NCBI RefSeq assembly: GCF_000716335.1
Contig: NZ_KL591005.1
Coordinates: 189,652-253,651 of the forward strand
DNA from: Streptomyces sp. NRRL S-118
GTDB taxonomy: Bacteria > Actinomycetota > Actinomycetes > Streptomycetales > Streptomycetaceae
DNA length: 64,000 nt
Direction: 5' to 3'
Below the pieces are notes generated by a model. The model ran no database searches and was not told the DNA's origin. It was given only the letters and a program-made list of their open reading frames with translations. The translations under genes and the position numbers were made by a program. Below are positions 1 to 9,339 of this stretch, piece after piece. Position 1 is the first letter of the stretch. Each line of letters starts with the position of its first letter.

Positions 1-225
1 ACCGCACGCAGCGCGCTGCGGTTCCGGTTCTGGCTGACCGTCTGGGGGCTGATCTGGGCGGTCGCCGGAACCGTGGGCTTCGCCCTGGCCGGGCGGACCG
101 GGTGGGCGGCGGCCTGCGGGGTGCTGTTCCTGGTGGTCACGGTGGATCTCGTCCTCGTGGTCCGCCATATCCGTCAGGGCCCGCACTACCAGCCGGGTCG
201 CGACGTGCCTCCGTACGAGCCGTAG
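1..225 (+). CDS. DUF6343-like small membrane protein (3' part)
   Basis: The frame is open from the first base to a TAG at 223-225, so only the last 74 residues are present. Two hydrophobic stretches, roughly residues 10-28 and 34-52, are followed by a short polar tail ending in PPYEP. This fits the small two-helix DUF6343 membrane proteins of Streptomyces. Function is unknown. The start lies outside the window, and it converges on the TPR gene at 234-602. The family name rests on recalled resemblance. Confidence 0.6.
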   Translation, partial: TARSALRFRFWLTVWGLIWAVAGTVGFALAGRTGWAAACGVLFLVVTVDLVLVVRHIRQGPHYQPGRDVPPYEP

Positions 226-233
226 GCGTGCCG

Positions 234-602
234 CTACGTCTCCGTGTCGAAGCGCGCCGCTTGCAGGTACTCGGGCTTCGGGTCGAGCGCGGCGGCCAGC
301 CGGAAGTGGCGCTTGGCCTGGTCCGGGCGGCCGGAGCGCTGGAAGGTGCGGGCGAGGGCGAAGTGGGCGAAGGCGTTGTCCGGCTCACGCTCCAGGACCA
401 GCTCGAATTCGAGCTGGGCAGGACGCAGCTGGGCGGCCGCGAAGAAGGCCCGGGCACGCAGCAGGCGCGCCGCGGTGTTCTCGGGGTGGGCCGCGATCAC
501 CGAGTCGAGCAGCTTGACGGCCCCGCGCGGGTCCCGCGCCGCGAGCAGTTGTTCGGCCGCGCGAAAGTCGATGACGTGGGTCTCCGGGTTGCTCTCGGGC
601 AC
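234..602 (-). CDS. Tetratricopeptide repeat protein
   Basis: A 122-residue soluble protein built largely of TPR helices. Alanine-rich helical pairs run from about residue 13 to 105 and include an AFAHFALARTFQRSGRPDQA repeat. TPR proteins are protein-protein scaffolds; no partner is visible here. The frame could extend upstream to 779, but a GTG at 602 has a strong purine-rich ribosome site (GGGGAAGGA) 7 bases away, and the extension is arginine-rich low-complexity sequence, so the GTG was chosen. It lies downstream of coaE on the same strand with a 210-bp gap that holds nothing recognisable. Confidence 0.85.
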   Translation of the reverse strand: MPESNPETHVIDFRAAEQLLAARDPRGAVKLLDSVIAAHPENTAARLLRARAFFAAAQLRPAQLEFELVLEREPDNAFAHFALARTFQRSGRPDQAKRHFRLAAALDPKPEYLQAARFDTET

Positions 603-812
603 GGTCACATCCTTCCCCTTGCTGCGGCGGTTCAACATCGGTGGCGCAGCGGGTATTCCGCGGGGCCGACGACCGCGGCGAGCGGCCCGCCGCCCGGCCG
701 GGACCAACCGGCCCGAGCCACCGAAGCCAACCGGCCACCCCCCGGAGCACACGGCCACCGTCCGGAGCCGGCCGGGCACCGCCGCGACGCGAGCCGCCGC
801 CCGCCCCGCGCG

Positions 813-1412
813 CTAGCCGGCGGCTCGTTCCGTGAGCTCCGCCCACACCTTGCGCACCTGGGGCTCCAGCGCCTCCAGCGGCCCGTCGTTGTCGATGACC
901 AGGTCGGCGACGGCCAGGCGCTGCTCACGGGTCGCCTGTACGGCCATGCGGGCCCGCGCCTCGGACTCGGTCATCCCGCGGAGCCGTACGAGCCGGTCCA
1001 GCTGGGTCTCGGGGGTCGCGTCGACGACGACCACCAGGTCGTAGAACGGCGCCAGGCCGTTCTCGGTGAGCAGGGGGACGTCGTGGATCACCACCGCGTC
1101 CGCCCCGGCGGCCGCCTCCAGTTCGGCGGACCGCGCGCCGACCAGGGGGTGGACGATGCCGTTCAGGGTGGCGAGGCGCTCGGGGTCGGAGAAGACGACG
1201 GCGCCGAGCGCGGGCCGGTCGAGGGTGCCCTCGGGCGTGAGGATCCCGGGCCCGAACGCCTCCACGACGGCCGCGAGCCCAGGGGTGCCGGGCTCGACGA
1301 CCTCTCGAGCGATCCTGTCGGCATCGACGAGGACCGCTCCGTACGAGACCAGCAGCCGCGACACTTCGCTCTTGCCGGCCCCGATCCCGCCGGTCAGCCC
1401 CACTTTCAGCAT
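813..1412 (-). CDS. coaE: Dephospho-CoA kinase
   Basis: This 199-residue cytoplasmic enzyme catalyses the last step of coenzyme A synthesis, ATP-dependent phosphorylation of the 3'-hydroxyl of dephospho-CoA. The start [17 protein letters not shown] carries the family P-loop (GGIGAGKS), followed by the DAD segment near residue 31 and a lid region rich in arginine. Length matches the usual ~200 residues. The open frame continues upstream of the ATG at 1412, but the P-loop at the very N terminus is standard for CoaE and fixes the start. Neighbours (PAC2, rpsA) match the usual Streptomyces order. Confidence 0.95.
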   Translation of the reverse strand: MLKVGLTGGIGAGKSEVSRLLVSYGAVLVDADRIAREVVEPGTPGLAAVVEAFGPGILTPEGTLDRPALGAVVFSDPERLATLNGIVHPLVGARSAELEAAAGADAVVIHDVPLLTENGLAPFYDLVVVVDATPETQLDRLVRLRGMTESEARARMAVQATREQRLAVADLVIDNDGPLEALEPQVRKVWAELTERAAG

Positions 1413-1611
1413 GAGCGGAAGCTTAGGCCCTGGGGGGTGTCCCGTCGATCGGTCCGGAACAGCGAGCGGCGTCCGGTGCCGTGCCTCGCACGGCGGAGGA
1501 GGGTGTCGACGTGGGGGAAGCGCCCCCGTACCCGAAGGCGACAGGGGCGCCGGTGACCGGCGACGACGCGGCGAACGTGCGGGCGTGCCGGACGCCGCCG
1601 GGCGGACAGGC

Positions 1612-1647
1612 CTGTACGGACACGACGTTCTGTACGGACACGACGTG
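1612..1647. repeat. 18-bp tandem repeat in the coaE-PAC2 gap
   Basis: The 333-bp gap between coaE (ends 1412) and the PAC2 gene (ends 1746) holds no convincing gene. It contains two adjacent copies of CTGTACGGACACGACGT plus one base, period 18 bp, differing only in the last base. They lie upstream of coaE on the minus strand, so they could be regulatory or a simple duplication. Nothing else stands out in the gap. Confidence 0.6.
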
Positions 1648-1745
1648 AGGACCTGTCGGCCCATGGACCCTCGTCCTGAGGCGCCGTCGTCACACCCCGT
1701 CGCCCCGAGGACCGGCCGTCGTCGTTCCGGCCCAACGGCCCGTCG

Positions 1746-2684
1746 TCACAGGTCGCCCTCCCGCTCAGCGAGGAAGCGCTCGAACTGGCGGCCCAGCTCG
1801 TCGGCGGACGGCAGGTCGACGGGCTCGGCGACCAGGCTGCCGCGGGTCTCCGCACCGGCGACCGCGTCGTACTGGTGTTCCAGGCCCCGCACCAGGGCAA
1901 CCAGTTCCTCGTCGCCCTCGCCGATCTGGCGCTCGATCTCCGTCTGGGTCCGCTGGGCCTCGGCGCGCAGCGCGTGGGCGACGCCCGGCAGGACCAGTCC
2001 GGTCGCGGCCGTGATCGCCTCCAGGGCGGTCAGCGCGGCGTCCGGGTACGGGGAGCGGGACACGTAGTGCGGCACGTGCGCGGCGACGCCCAGGACGTCG
2101 TGGCCCGCGCCCATCAAGCGGTACTCGATCAGGGACTCGGCGCTGCCGGGGACCTGGGCCTCGTCGAACGGGCTGCGGTGCCCCGGCATGAGGTCGGTGC
2201 GGTTGCCGTGCGGGGTGAGCCCGACGGGGCGGGTGTGCGGAACGCCCATGGGGATGCCGTGGAAGTTGACCGACAGGCGGACGCCGAGCCGCTCGACGAT
2301 CTGGCGCACGGCCACGGCGAAGCGCTCCCACTCGACGTCCGGCTCGGGCCCGGACAGCAGCAGGAAGGGCGCCCCGGTGGCGTCCTGAACGAGGCGGACC
2401 TCGATGGCCGGCGTCTCGTACCCGCTCCAGCGGTCGCGCCGGAAGGTGAGCAGCGGGCGGCGGGCCCGGTAGTCCACGAGCCTGTCGTGGTCGAAGCGGG
2501 CCACCACCTGGTGGGGCAGCGATTCCAGCAGGCCGTCGACGATCTGGTCGCCGGCCTCACCCGCGTCGATGTATCCGTCGAAGTGGTAGAGCATGACCAG
2601 GCCGGCCGACTCCTGTGCCAGCGCCATGTCGACGGCGGCCAGGCCCTTCGGCTCCCATTCGTACAAACCCTGCGGATCAAGCAC
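1746..2684 (-). CDS. PAC2 family protein (proteasome-assembly-chaperone fold)
   Basis: This 312-residue protein is of the PAC2 superfamily, widespread in actinobacteria and archaea and related to eukaryotic proteasome assembly chaperones; its bacterial role is not established. Typical features are the N-terminal [12 protein letters not shown] segment near residue 40, the [16 protein letters not shown] block near 145, and a C-terminal helical region ending in [19 protein letters not shown]. The GTG at 2684 is preceded by AGGAGG at good spacing, which decides the start. It is probably cytoplasmic and stands alone, transcribed toward coaE. Confidence 0.88.
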   Translation of the reverse strand: MLDPQGLYEWEPKGLAAVDMALAQESAGLVMLYHFDGYIDAGEAGDQIVDGLLESLPHQVVARFDHDRLVDYRARRPLLTFRRDRWSGYETPAIEVRLVQDATGAPFLLLSGPEPDVEWERFAVAVRQIVERLGVRLSVNFHGIPMGVPHTRPVGLTPHGNRTDLMPGHRSPFDEAQVPGSAESLIEYRLMGAGHDVLGVAAHVPHYVSRSPYPDAALTALEAITAATGLVLPGVAHALRAEAQRTQTEIERQIGEGDEELVALVRGLEHQYDAVAGAETRGSLVAEPVDLPSADELGRQFERFLAEREGDL

Positions 2685-2689
2685 GGTTA

Positions 2690-3190
2690 CCGCTCCTCCT
2701 CGTGTCCATAGGGGAGAACGTCACTCAACGCACCCGCATTCCCACTCACCGGCCGGTTCCCCGGCCGGCCCCGCCGGTCCACGGCGGGTGCGCCCGGAGT
2801 CGGCGGGCGGGGCGGCGGGCGGCGGCGGCTACGGCACCGGCCGTGGCCGGGTGTCGCCGGGCCGGGCGGCGGCGAGAGCCGCAACGGCTTCGGGACCCAC
2901 ACCCAGGGGAGCGGCTGGGGCTACGGCGCCGTGTTCCGCGGCCGACGAGTCCGACCTCACCGGCGCGGCGGGGCCGGACCAGTACGCCCTTCACGTCCCG
3001 CACCACACGTCCCCGTGCCGGAAGACCGTGTACGCGGACAACACCCGCCCGGCGGACGCGGACTGGTCACGCCCGGCGTCCCCATCAGCCGGACCACCTC
3101 AGTCAGACCACTTCGGCCGGACCACTCGGCCGGATCCGTCGGCTGGACCCCCTCGGCCGGGCCGTGGGAAACCGGACCCCGGAAACACGA
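2690..3190. other. Gene-free interval upstream of the rpsA terminator
   Basis: About 500 bases between the PAC2 start and the rpsA terminator. It is very GC-rich, with many short open frames, none with convincing codon use, ribosome site or family resemblance. One frame around 2880-2950 reads GFGTHTQGSGWGYGAVF and then degenerates into proline/arginine-rich sequence, which might be a worn gene remnant. I would not call a gene here. Confidence 0.4.
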
Positions 3191-3223
3191 CCGAGGCCCG
3201 CCCCCTACGGGGACGGGCCTCGG
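3191..3223. terminator. Hairpin terminator downstream of rpsA
   Basis: Inverted repeat with arms starting CCGAGGCCCG and ending CGGGCCTCGG, about 15 bp with one mismatch and a very short loop. It lies 32 bases beyond the rpsA stop on the minus strand. There is no strong U-tract, as is common in Streptomyces. Confidence 0.8.
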
Positions 3224-3254
3224 TGCTAGCTACTGCTCAGCCGTGAGCCGGGAT

Positions 3255-4748
3255 TCAGCTCTGGCCGCCGGCCAGCTTCTCGCGGAGCGCGGCCAGCGCC
3301 TCGTCCGACGCCAGGGCGCCGGAGTTGTCGTCCGACTCCGAGGAGTACGAACCACCGGTCGGCGCGGCGGCCGGAGCGGCGGCGCCACCCTCGGCAGCGG
3401 CGGCCTCGTCGGCCTCGCGGGACTTGATGACCTGGGCCTGGTGCTGCTCGAAGCGCTGCTGCGCCTCGGCGTACTGGGTCTCCCACGCCTCGCGCTGGGC
3501 CTCGTAGCCCGGCAGCCAGTCGTTGGTCTCCGGGTCGAAGCCCTCGGGGTAGATGTAGTTGCCCTGGTCGTCGTACGACGCGGCCATGCCGTACAGGGTC
3601 GGGTCGAACTCGACCGAGGCCGGGTCGGCACCGAAGGACTCGTTGGCCTGCTTCAGCGAGAGGCTGATGCGGCGGCGCTCGAGGTCGATGTCGATGACCT
3701 TGACGAAGATCTCGTCGTTGACCTGGACGACCTGCTCCGGGATCTCCACGTGGCGCTCGGCCAGCTCGGAGATGTGGACCAGGCCCTCGATGCCCTCGTC
3801 CACGCGGACGAACGCACCGAACGGAACCAGCTTGGTGACCTTACCCGGGACGACCTGGCCGATCTGGTGCGTACGGGCGAACTGCTGCCACGGGTCCTCC
3901 TGCGTCGCCTTCAGCGACAGGGAGACACGCTCGCGGTCCATGTCCACGTCGAGAACCTCGACGGTGACCTCCTGGCCGACCTCGACGACCTCGGACGGGT
4001 GGTCGATGTGCTTCCAGGACAGCTCGGAGACGTGGACCAGACCGTCGACGCCACCCAGGTCCACGAAGGCACCGAAGTTGACGATCGAGGAGACGACGCC
4101 GGAACGGACCTGACCCTTCTGCAGGGTCGTGAGGAACGTCTGGCGGACCTCGGACTGGGTCTGCTCGAGCCAGGCGCGGCGGGACAGGACCACGTTGTTG
4201 CGGTTCTTGTCCAGCTCGATGATCTTGGCCTCGAGCTCCTTGCCCACGTAGGGCTGGAGGTCGCGGACACGACGCATCTCGACGAGGGAGGCCGGCAGGA
4301 AGCCACGGAGGCCGATGTCGAGGATGAGACCACCCTTGACGACCTCGATGACGGTGCCGGTGACGATGCCGTCCTCTTCCTTGATCTTCTCGATGGTGCC
4401 CCAGGCCCGCTCGTACTGGGCGCGCTTCTTCGAGAGGATCAGGCGGCCTTCCTTGTCCTCCTTCTGGAGAACAAGGGCCTCGATCTCGTCGCCGACCTTG
4501 ACGACCTCGTTCGGGTCGACGTCGTGCTTGATCGAGAGCTCGCGGCTCGGGATGACACCTTCGGTCTTGTAACCGATGTCGAGCAGGACCTCGTCCCGGT
4601 CGACCTTCACGATGACGCCGTCGACGATGTCGCCGTCGTTGAAGTACTTGATCGTCTCGTCGATCGCGGCGAGGAAGGCTTCCTCGTTACCGATGTCGTT
4701 GACCGCAACCTGCGGGGTGGTGGCGGTGGTCTCGGTGCTGCTCGTCAT
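3255..4748 (-). CDS. rpsA: 30S ribosomal protein S1
   Basis: Ribosomal protein S1, 497 residues, which binds mRNA and helps initiation on the 30S subunit. Four S1/OB-fold repeats are visible, at roughly residues 36-105, 123-190, 208-276 and 293-362; the last two carry the GAFVDLGGVDGLVHVSEL and GAFVRVDEGIEGLVHISEL signatures. An acidic alanine-rich tail follows, as in other actinobacterial S1 proteins. The ATG at 4748 starts MTSSTETTATTPQVAVNDIG, with GGAG about 12 bases upstream; the frame extends further but not with S1 sequence. Codon bias is strong, as expected for a highly expressed gene. A near-consensus promoter lies about 200 bp upstream. Confidence 0.98.
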   Translation of the reverse strand: MTSSTETTATTPQVAVNDIGNEEAFLAAIDETIKYFNDGDIVDGVIVKVDRDEVLLDIGYKTEGVIPSRELSIKHDVDPNEVVKVGDEIEALVLQKEDKEGRLILSKKRAQYERAWGTIEKIKEEDGIVTGTVIEVVKGGLILDIGLRGFLPASLVEMRRVRDLQPYVGKELEAKIIELDKNRNNVVLSRRAWLEQTQSEVRQTFLTTLQKGQVRSGVVSSIVNFGAFVDLGGVDGLVHVSELSWKHIDHPSEVVEVGQEVTVEVLDVDMDRERVSLSLKATQEDPWQQFARTHQIGQVVPGKVTKLVPFGAFVRVDEGIEGLVHISELAERHVEIPEQVVQVNDEIFVKVIDIDLERRRISLSLKQANESFGADPASVEFDPTLYGMAASYDDQGNYIYPEGFDPETNDWLPGYEAQREAWETQYAEAQQRFEQHQAQVIKSREADEAAAAEGGAAAPAAAPTGGSYSSESDDNSGALASDEALAALREKLAGGQS

Positions 4749-4947
4749 GTGGGAAAGGGCTCCGGTACGGACATTGAAGTCGTAGGTACTGCTACGCCGA
4801 GAGCCCGTATCGCCTCTGCAGAAGCCGGACAGCCAAGGAAGCGCTCGTCCCGGGAAAGGGGGGCGCCTCGACAACCGAGGGGACATACATACAGATGCGA
4901 GCGCGGCCTGCTCCGTCTGAGGCGCGCAGGCCCGCAGCGCAACCTTT

Positions 4948-4976
4948 AGCATACGGGGACGGCCGGACACGGTCAA
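4948..4976 (-). promoter_or_regulatory. Near-consensus HrdB-type promoter for rpsA
   Basis: On the minus strand TTGACC (4971-4976) and TATGCT (4948-4953) are separated by exactly 17 bases, very close to the principal-sigma consensus and rare in such GC-rich DNA. Transcription would start about 195 bases before the rpsA ATG, giving a long leader. The rest of the 355-bp gap (4749-5103) shows an AT-richer stretch near 5009-5040 that could hold the divergent methyltransferase promoter, but no clear hexamers. Confidence 0.8.
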
Positions 4977-5103
4977 TGCGCGAAGGCGCACACCCGGGGC
5001 AGAACGTCATATACCCGGCACATTTAAGGTTTCCCAAGGCCATCGTGGCCGCGGCTCGCGCGTCGACGCGGCGAGCCGTGCGCAACCTACAACGGCGGGC
5101 GGG

Positions 5104-5898
5104 ATGATCCAAGAGTACGAGCCTGAGGCAACGCGGCGTGAAGCCGGTGACGCCGAGAGCAGCCGGGCCAACCGGAGCTGGTGGGACCGGAACGCCGACG
5201 AGTACCAGACCGAGCACGGAGCGTTCCTGGGGGACGACCGCTTCGTCTGGGGTCCCGAGGGGCTGGACGAGGCGGAGGCCGGGCTCCTGGGCGACGTCGC
5301 CGGACTGGACGTCCTGGAGATCGGCGCGGGAGCCGCCCAGTGCTCCCGCTGGCTGGCCGCGCGGGGCGCCCGCCCCGTGGCGCTGGACCTCTCCCACCGC
5401 CAGCTCCAGCACGCCCTGCGCATCGGCGGGGGCGTCCCCCTGGTCGAGGCCGACGCCGGCGCCCTCCCCTTCCGGGACGGCTCCTTCGACGCGGCCTGCT
5501 CCGCCTACGGAGCGGTGCCCTTCGTCGCCGACCCCGTACGGGTCTTCCGGGAGGTCCGCAGGGTGCTGCGCCCCGGGGGCAGGTGGGTGTTCTCAGTGAC
5601 GCACCCGCTCCGGTGGGCCTTCCCGGACGAGCCCGGGCCGGAGGGCCTGTCCGTGGCCTCCTCGTACTTCGACCGGACGCCGTACGTCGAGCAGGACGAG
5701 GAGGGCCGGGCCGTCTACGTGGAGCACCACCGGACCCTGGGCGACCGGGTGCGGGACGTGGTCGCGGGCGGGTTCCGGCTCCTGGACCTGGTCGAGCCGG
5801 AGTGGCCCTCCTGGAACACCCAGGAGTGGGGCGGCTGGTCGCCCCTGCGCGGGAACCTGATCCCCGGAACGGCGATCTTCGTCTGCGAGCGGGCGTGA
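5104..5898 (+). CDS. Class I SAM-dependent methyltransferase
   Basis: A 264-residue cytoplasmic methyltransferase of the Methyltransf_11 type. Motif I is VLEIGAGAAQ (about residues 69-78), followed by the acidic end of strand 2 (PVALDLSHRQ), motif II (GALPFRDGSFDAA near 120-132) and the VLRPGGRWVFS segment typical of the core. The substrate cannot be inferred. The start codon at 5104 follows GGCGGGCGGG, a modest ribosome site. The stop overlaps the GTG of hrpB by 4 bases (GTGA), so the two are translationally coupled. Confidence 0.9.
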   Translation: MIQEYEPEATRREAGDAESSRANRSWWDRNADEYQTEHGAFLGDDRFVWGPEGLDEAEAGLLGDVAGLDVLEIGAGAAQCSRWLAARGARPVALDLSHRQLQHALRIGGGVPLVEADAGALPFRDGSFDAACSAYGAVPFVADPVRVFREVRRVLRPGGRWVFSVTHPLRWAFPDEPGPEGLSVASSYFDRTPYVEQDEEGRAVYVEHHRTLGDRVRDVVAGGFRLLDLVEPEWPSWNTQEWGGWSPLRGNLIPGTAIFVCERA

Positions 5899-8381
5899 GG
5901 CTGCGCGCGGAGGCCCTGGAGCTTCCCGTACGCAGCGCCCTGCCCGCCCTGGAGCGGGCGCTCGAGGGCCACGGCACGGCGGTGCTGTGCGCTCCGCCCG
6001 GCACCGGCAAGACCACCCTGGTGCCGCTGGCACTCGCCGAGCGCGGTGCCAGGGTGCTGGTCGCCGAGCCGCGGAGGATCGCGGCACGGGCGGCGGCCCG
6101 GCGGATGGCGTGGCTGCTCGGCGAGGAGACGGGCGGCAGCGTCGGGTACACGGTGCGCGGGGAGCGGGTGGTGTCCCGCGCGACGGCCGTCGAGGTGGTG
6201 ACGACGGGTGTCCTGCTCCAGCGGCTCCAGCGGGACCAGGAGCTCACCGGCGTCGACGTGGTGGTGCTCGACGAGTGCCACGAGCGCCACCTGGACGCGG
6301 ACACGGCCGCGGCGTTCCTCCTCGACGTACGGGACGCCCTGCGGCCGGAACTGCGGCTGGTGGCGGCCTCCGCGACGACCGACGCCGAGGGCTGGGCGCG
6401 GCTGCTGGGCGGTGCGCCGGTGGTGGAGGCGACGGGCACGGCGCATCCGGTGCAGGTGGTGTGGGCTCCTCCGGCCGCGGCGGTGCGGCCGCCGCACGGG
6501 ATGCGGGTGGATCCGGCGCAGCTCGCGCACGTCGCGTCGGTGGTGCGGCGGGCGCTGGCCGAGCGGGAGGGCGACGTGCTCTGCTTCCTGCCGGGGGCCG
6601 GGGAGATCGCGCGGGTGGCGGGGCTGCTGTCCTCGGTGGACGCGGAGGTCCTCCCGGTGCACGGGAGGGCTCCCGCGGCGGTCCAGGACGCGGTGCTCTC
6701 GCCCGGCCGCGGGCGCCGGGTCGTGCTGGCCACGTCGGTGGCGGAGTCGTCGCTGACGGTTCCCGGCGTGCGGGTGGTGGTCGACTCGGGTCTGGCGCGG
6801 GAGCCGCGGGTGGACCATGCGCGGGGCCTGGGGTCGCTGACCACGGTGCGTGCGTCCCGGGCGGCGGCGCGGCAGCGGGCCGGACGGGCCGGCCGTGAGG
6901 CGCCGGGCGTGGTCTACCGGTGCTGGGCGGAGGCGGAGGACGTTCTGCGGCCGCGGTTCCCGGCGCCCGAGATCCAGGTGGCGGACCTGAGCGCGTTCGC
7001 CCTGCAGGCCGCCTCCTGGGGCGACCCGGACGCGACGGGCCTGGCGCTGCTGGACCCGCCGCCCGCGGGTGCGATGGGTGCGGCGCGGGAGGTGCTCACG
7101 GCGGTCGGGGCGGTGGACGCGGCGGGCCGGGTGACGGCGCGGGGGGCCCGCATGTCGCGGCTGGGCGTGCATCCCCGGCTCGCCCGTGCGCTGCTGGACG
7201 CGGCGCCGCGGGTGGGTGCCCGGCGGGCCGCGGAGGTGGTGGCGCTGCTGAGCGAGGAACCGCCGCGCGAGTACGGCGACGACCTCGCCGCCGCATGGCG
7301 TGCGGCGCGGCGCGGCGGCGACGCGTACGGGGCTCGGTGGCGGCAGGAGGCGCGGCGGCTCGCGGGCCGGCTCGGCGACGTCGGCGCGCCGGAGAGCGCC
7401 GGGACGCTGCCCGAGGACGCCGCCGCCGGGCTGGTCGCCGCGCTGGCCTTCCCGGAGCGGGTGGCGCGGGCGCGCGGCGAGGGGTCGTTCCTCATGGCGT
7501 CCGGGACCCGGGCCGAGCTCGGGGACGGGTCCCGTCTGCGGGGCTCCGGGTGGCTGGCGGTCGCGGTGGCGGACCGGCCGGCGCACGCCGCGTCCGCGCG
7601 GGTGCGGCTGGCGGCCGTGATCGACGAGGGGACCGCGCGGGCGGCCGCCGGGGGGCTGCTGTCGGCGGGCGAGGAGGTGCGGTGGGAAGACGGCGACGTG
7701 GTCGCCCGGTCCGTGGAGCGGCTCGGCGCCGTCGAGCTGTCCGTACGGCCGCTGGCGGATCCCGACCCCGTTCTCGTACGGGAGGCCCTGGTGGAGGGGC
7801 TGCGGCGGGAGGGGCTGGGGCTGCTGCGCTGGTCGCGGGAGGCGGAGGGGCTGCGCCGGCGGCTGGCGTTCCTGCACCGGGTGCTGGGCGCGCCGTGGCC
7901 CGACGTGTCGGACGCCTCGCTGCTGGAGCGGTCCGGGGAGTGGCTGGAGCCGGAGCTGTCGCGGGCCGGGCGGCGGGCGGACCTGGGGCGCCTGGACGCC
8001 GGTCAGGCGCTGCAGCGGCTGCTGCCGTGGGCCACGGGCGACGCGGCGCGGCTGGACGAGCTGGCGCCCGAGCGCATCGAGGTGCCGAGCGGATCGCGGA
8101 TCCGGGTCGAGTACGGCGAGGGGGAGCAGCCCGTCCTGGCCGTGAAGCTCCAGGAGATGTTCGGCCTGGCGGAGACCCCGTCCGTGGCGGGGGTTCCGGT
8201 GCTGGTGCACCTGTTGTCCCCGGCGGGCCGGCCCGCGGCCGTCACGGCGGACCTGGCGTCCTTCTGGCGCGACGGATACCGCTCCGTACGGGCCGAGCTG
8301 CGGGGCCGGTACCCGAAGCACCCGTGGCCGGAGGATCCGGTGGCGGCGGAGCCGACCCGGCGGACGAACGCGCACCGCTGA
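5895..8381 (+). CDS. hrpB: ATP-dependent helicase HrpB
   Basis: DExH-box helicase of 828 residues, the usual HrpB length. Visible motifs are Walker A APPGTGKTTL (about residues 33-42), EPRRIAARAAARRMA (motif Ia), the DECH box LDECHERHLDAD, SATTD (motif III), and motif VI with QRAGRAGR. An HA2-like region and the HrpB-specific C-terminal domain (around RIRVEYGEGEQPVLAVKLQE) follow. HrpB proteins are RNA-helicase-like; their physiological role is poorly defined. GTG at 5895 overlaps the methyltransferase stop. The last 140 bases overlap the 3' end of the opposing DUF3068 gene. Confidence 0.95.
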   Translation: MRLRAEALELPVRSALPALERALEGHGTAVLCAPPGTGKTTLVPLALAERGARVLVAEPRRIAARAAARRMAWLLGEETGGSVGYTVRGERVVSRATAVEVVTTGVLLQRLQRDQELTGVDVVVLDECHERHLDADTAAAFLLDVRDALRPELRLVAASATTDAEGWARLLGGAPVVEATGTAHPVQVVWAPPAAAVRPPHGMRVDPAQLAHVASVVRRALAEREGDVLCFLPGAGEIARVAGLLSSVDAEVLPVHGRAPAAVQDAVLSPGRGRRVVLATSVAESSLTVPGVRVVVDSGLAREPRVDHARGLGSLTTVRASRAAARQRAGRAGREAPGVVYRCWAEAEDVLRPRFPAPEIQVADLSAFALQAASWGDPDATGLALLDPPPAGAMGAAREVLTAVGAVDAAGRVTARGARMSRLGVHPRLARALLDAAPRVGARRAAEVVALLSEEPPREYGDDLAAAWRAARRGGDAYGARWRQEARRLAGRLGDVGAPESAGTLPEDAAAGLVAALAFPERVARARGEGSFLMASGTRAELGDGSRLRGSGWLAVAVADRPAHAASARVRLAAVIDEGTARAAAGGLLSAGEEVRWEDGDVVARSVERLGAVELSVRPLADPDPVLVREALVEGLRREGLGLLRWSREAEGLRRRLAFLHRVLGAPWPDVSDASLLERSGEWLEPELSRAGRRADLGRLDAGQALQRLLPWATGDAARLDELAPERIEVPSGSRIRVEYGEGEQPVLAVKLQEMFGLAETPSVAGVPVLVHLLSPAGRPAAVTADLASFWRDGYRSVRAELRGRYPKHPWPEDPVAAEPTRRTNAHR

Positions 8382-9330
8382 GGACCGGGCGCCGGGACCG
8401 CGCCTCCAGGTACAGGGAGAGGGCGAGCAGCCCTGTGCCGAGGAGCAGGGAGGTCCGGGGGAGGTACGAGGTCATCAGCAGCACCAGCCGCCGCTGGGAG
8501 GAGACCAGGGCGACGGTGTGGTCGACGTAGTCCCCGCGCATCCTGACGTGCCCGGCGAAGGCGGTGACCTTGTCTCGGCCGCCGAGCAGGGTGCCGCCGC
8601 GCAGCTCCTCCCGGTGGATCTCCTCGCCGTTGACGGGGGCCCCGGTGACCGGCTCCACCCAGAACATCCGCTTGGTGGTGTACCAGCGGGTGGTGCCGGT
8701 CCGCTGCTCCAGCCGGGTGGCGTCGATGCCGGGCAGGGGCATCTTCTTCGGGTACGGGACCTTCGTCCACGGGACGGTCTGCTCGAAGTAGTACACCTCG
8801 AGGCCGCGGAAGGAGCGGGTCCCCCTGTAGTGGATGGGGGCGGAGGTGCGGGTCTGGGCGTCGAAGTACCGGTAGTCGCGCTTCCCGGTGAGGAACGGCC
8901 ACTTGAACTGGATGCCCTCGCGCCGCACCGGGTCGCCGTCGACCGACTCGCCGGTGGCGTGGACGGGCGCCTGGGTGTGGGCGTCGAAGATGTACCGCTC
9001 GGGGATCGCGGAGACCGTCTCGCCGCCGGGGCCGACGACGTGGGAGAGCGAGTCCCAGACGACGACGTCACGGCCGGCGTCGCGTTCGATCCGCCGGGAC
9101 TCCTCCACGTTGCCCTTGAGGGTCTGGACGATGGTGACCTTGTCGACCTGGGCCGCCCGCATCGTGTCGTAGCGCAGGAGGGTGGCCGGCTTCGCCTCCA
9201 GGACCATGTCCTGGTACTGGCCCGCCGGGACCTTGGCGAGCCGCGGGAAGGCGTACCAGCGCAGTACGGGCGCCAGGGCGGCGCAGAACACGGCGAGGGA
9301 GAGGAGGACGAGACCGGTCCGGTGCCGCAT
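8242..9330 (-). CDS. DUF3068 family (PorA-like) membrane-anchored protein
   Basis: A 362-residue protein with an N-terminal membrane segment (about residues 6-24, TGLVLLSLAVFCAALAPVL), a long extracytoplasmic domain, and a second hydrophobic helix near 296-312. This is the DUF3068 arrangement of actinobacteria, of unknown function. The proline/arginine-rich C-terminal tail after the second helix is encoded inside the antisense of the hrpB 3' end (overlap 8242-8381). The ATG at 9330 is close to the small membrane peptide gene at 9340-9480; with 9 bases between them they form an operon. Confidence 0.87.
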   Translation of the reverse strand: MRHRTGLVLLSLAVFCAALAPVLRWYAFPRLAKVPAGQYQDMVLEAKPATLLRYDTMRAAQVDKVTIVQTLKGNVEESRRIERDAGRDVVVWDSLSHVVGPGGETVSAIPERYIFDAHTQAPVHATGESVDGDPVRREGIQFKWPFLTGKRDYRYFDAQTRTSAPIHYRGTRSFRGLEVYYFEQTVPWTKVPYPKKMPLPGIDATRLEQRTGTTRWYTTKRMFWVEPVTGAPVNGEEIHREELRGGTLLGGRDKVTAFAGHVRMRGDYVDHTVALVSSQRRLVLLMTSYLPRTSLLLGTGLLALSLYLEARSRRPVLSGARSSAGSAPPPPDPPATGASGTGPAARPVRSGIRRARRTPGPP

Positions 9331-9339
9331 GCCGGCCGC

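Noticed and set aside
2690..3190. Possible gene or pseudogene around GFGTHTQGSGWG
   Set aside because: No start, no consistent frame and no recognisable family.
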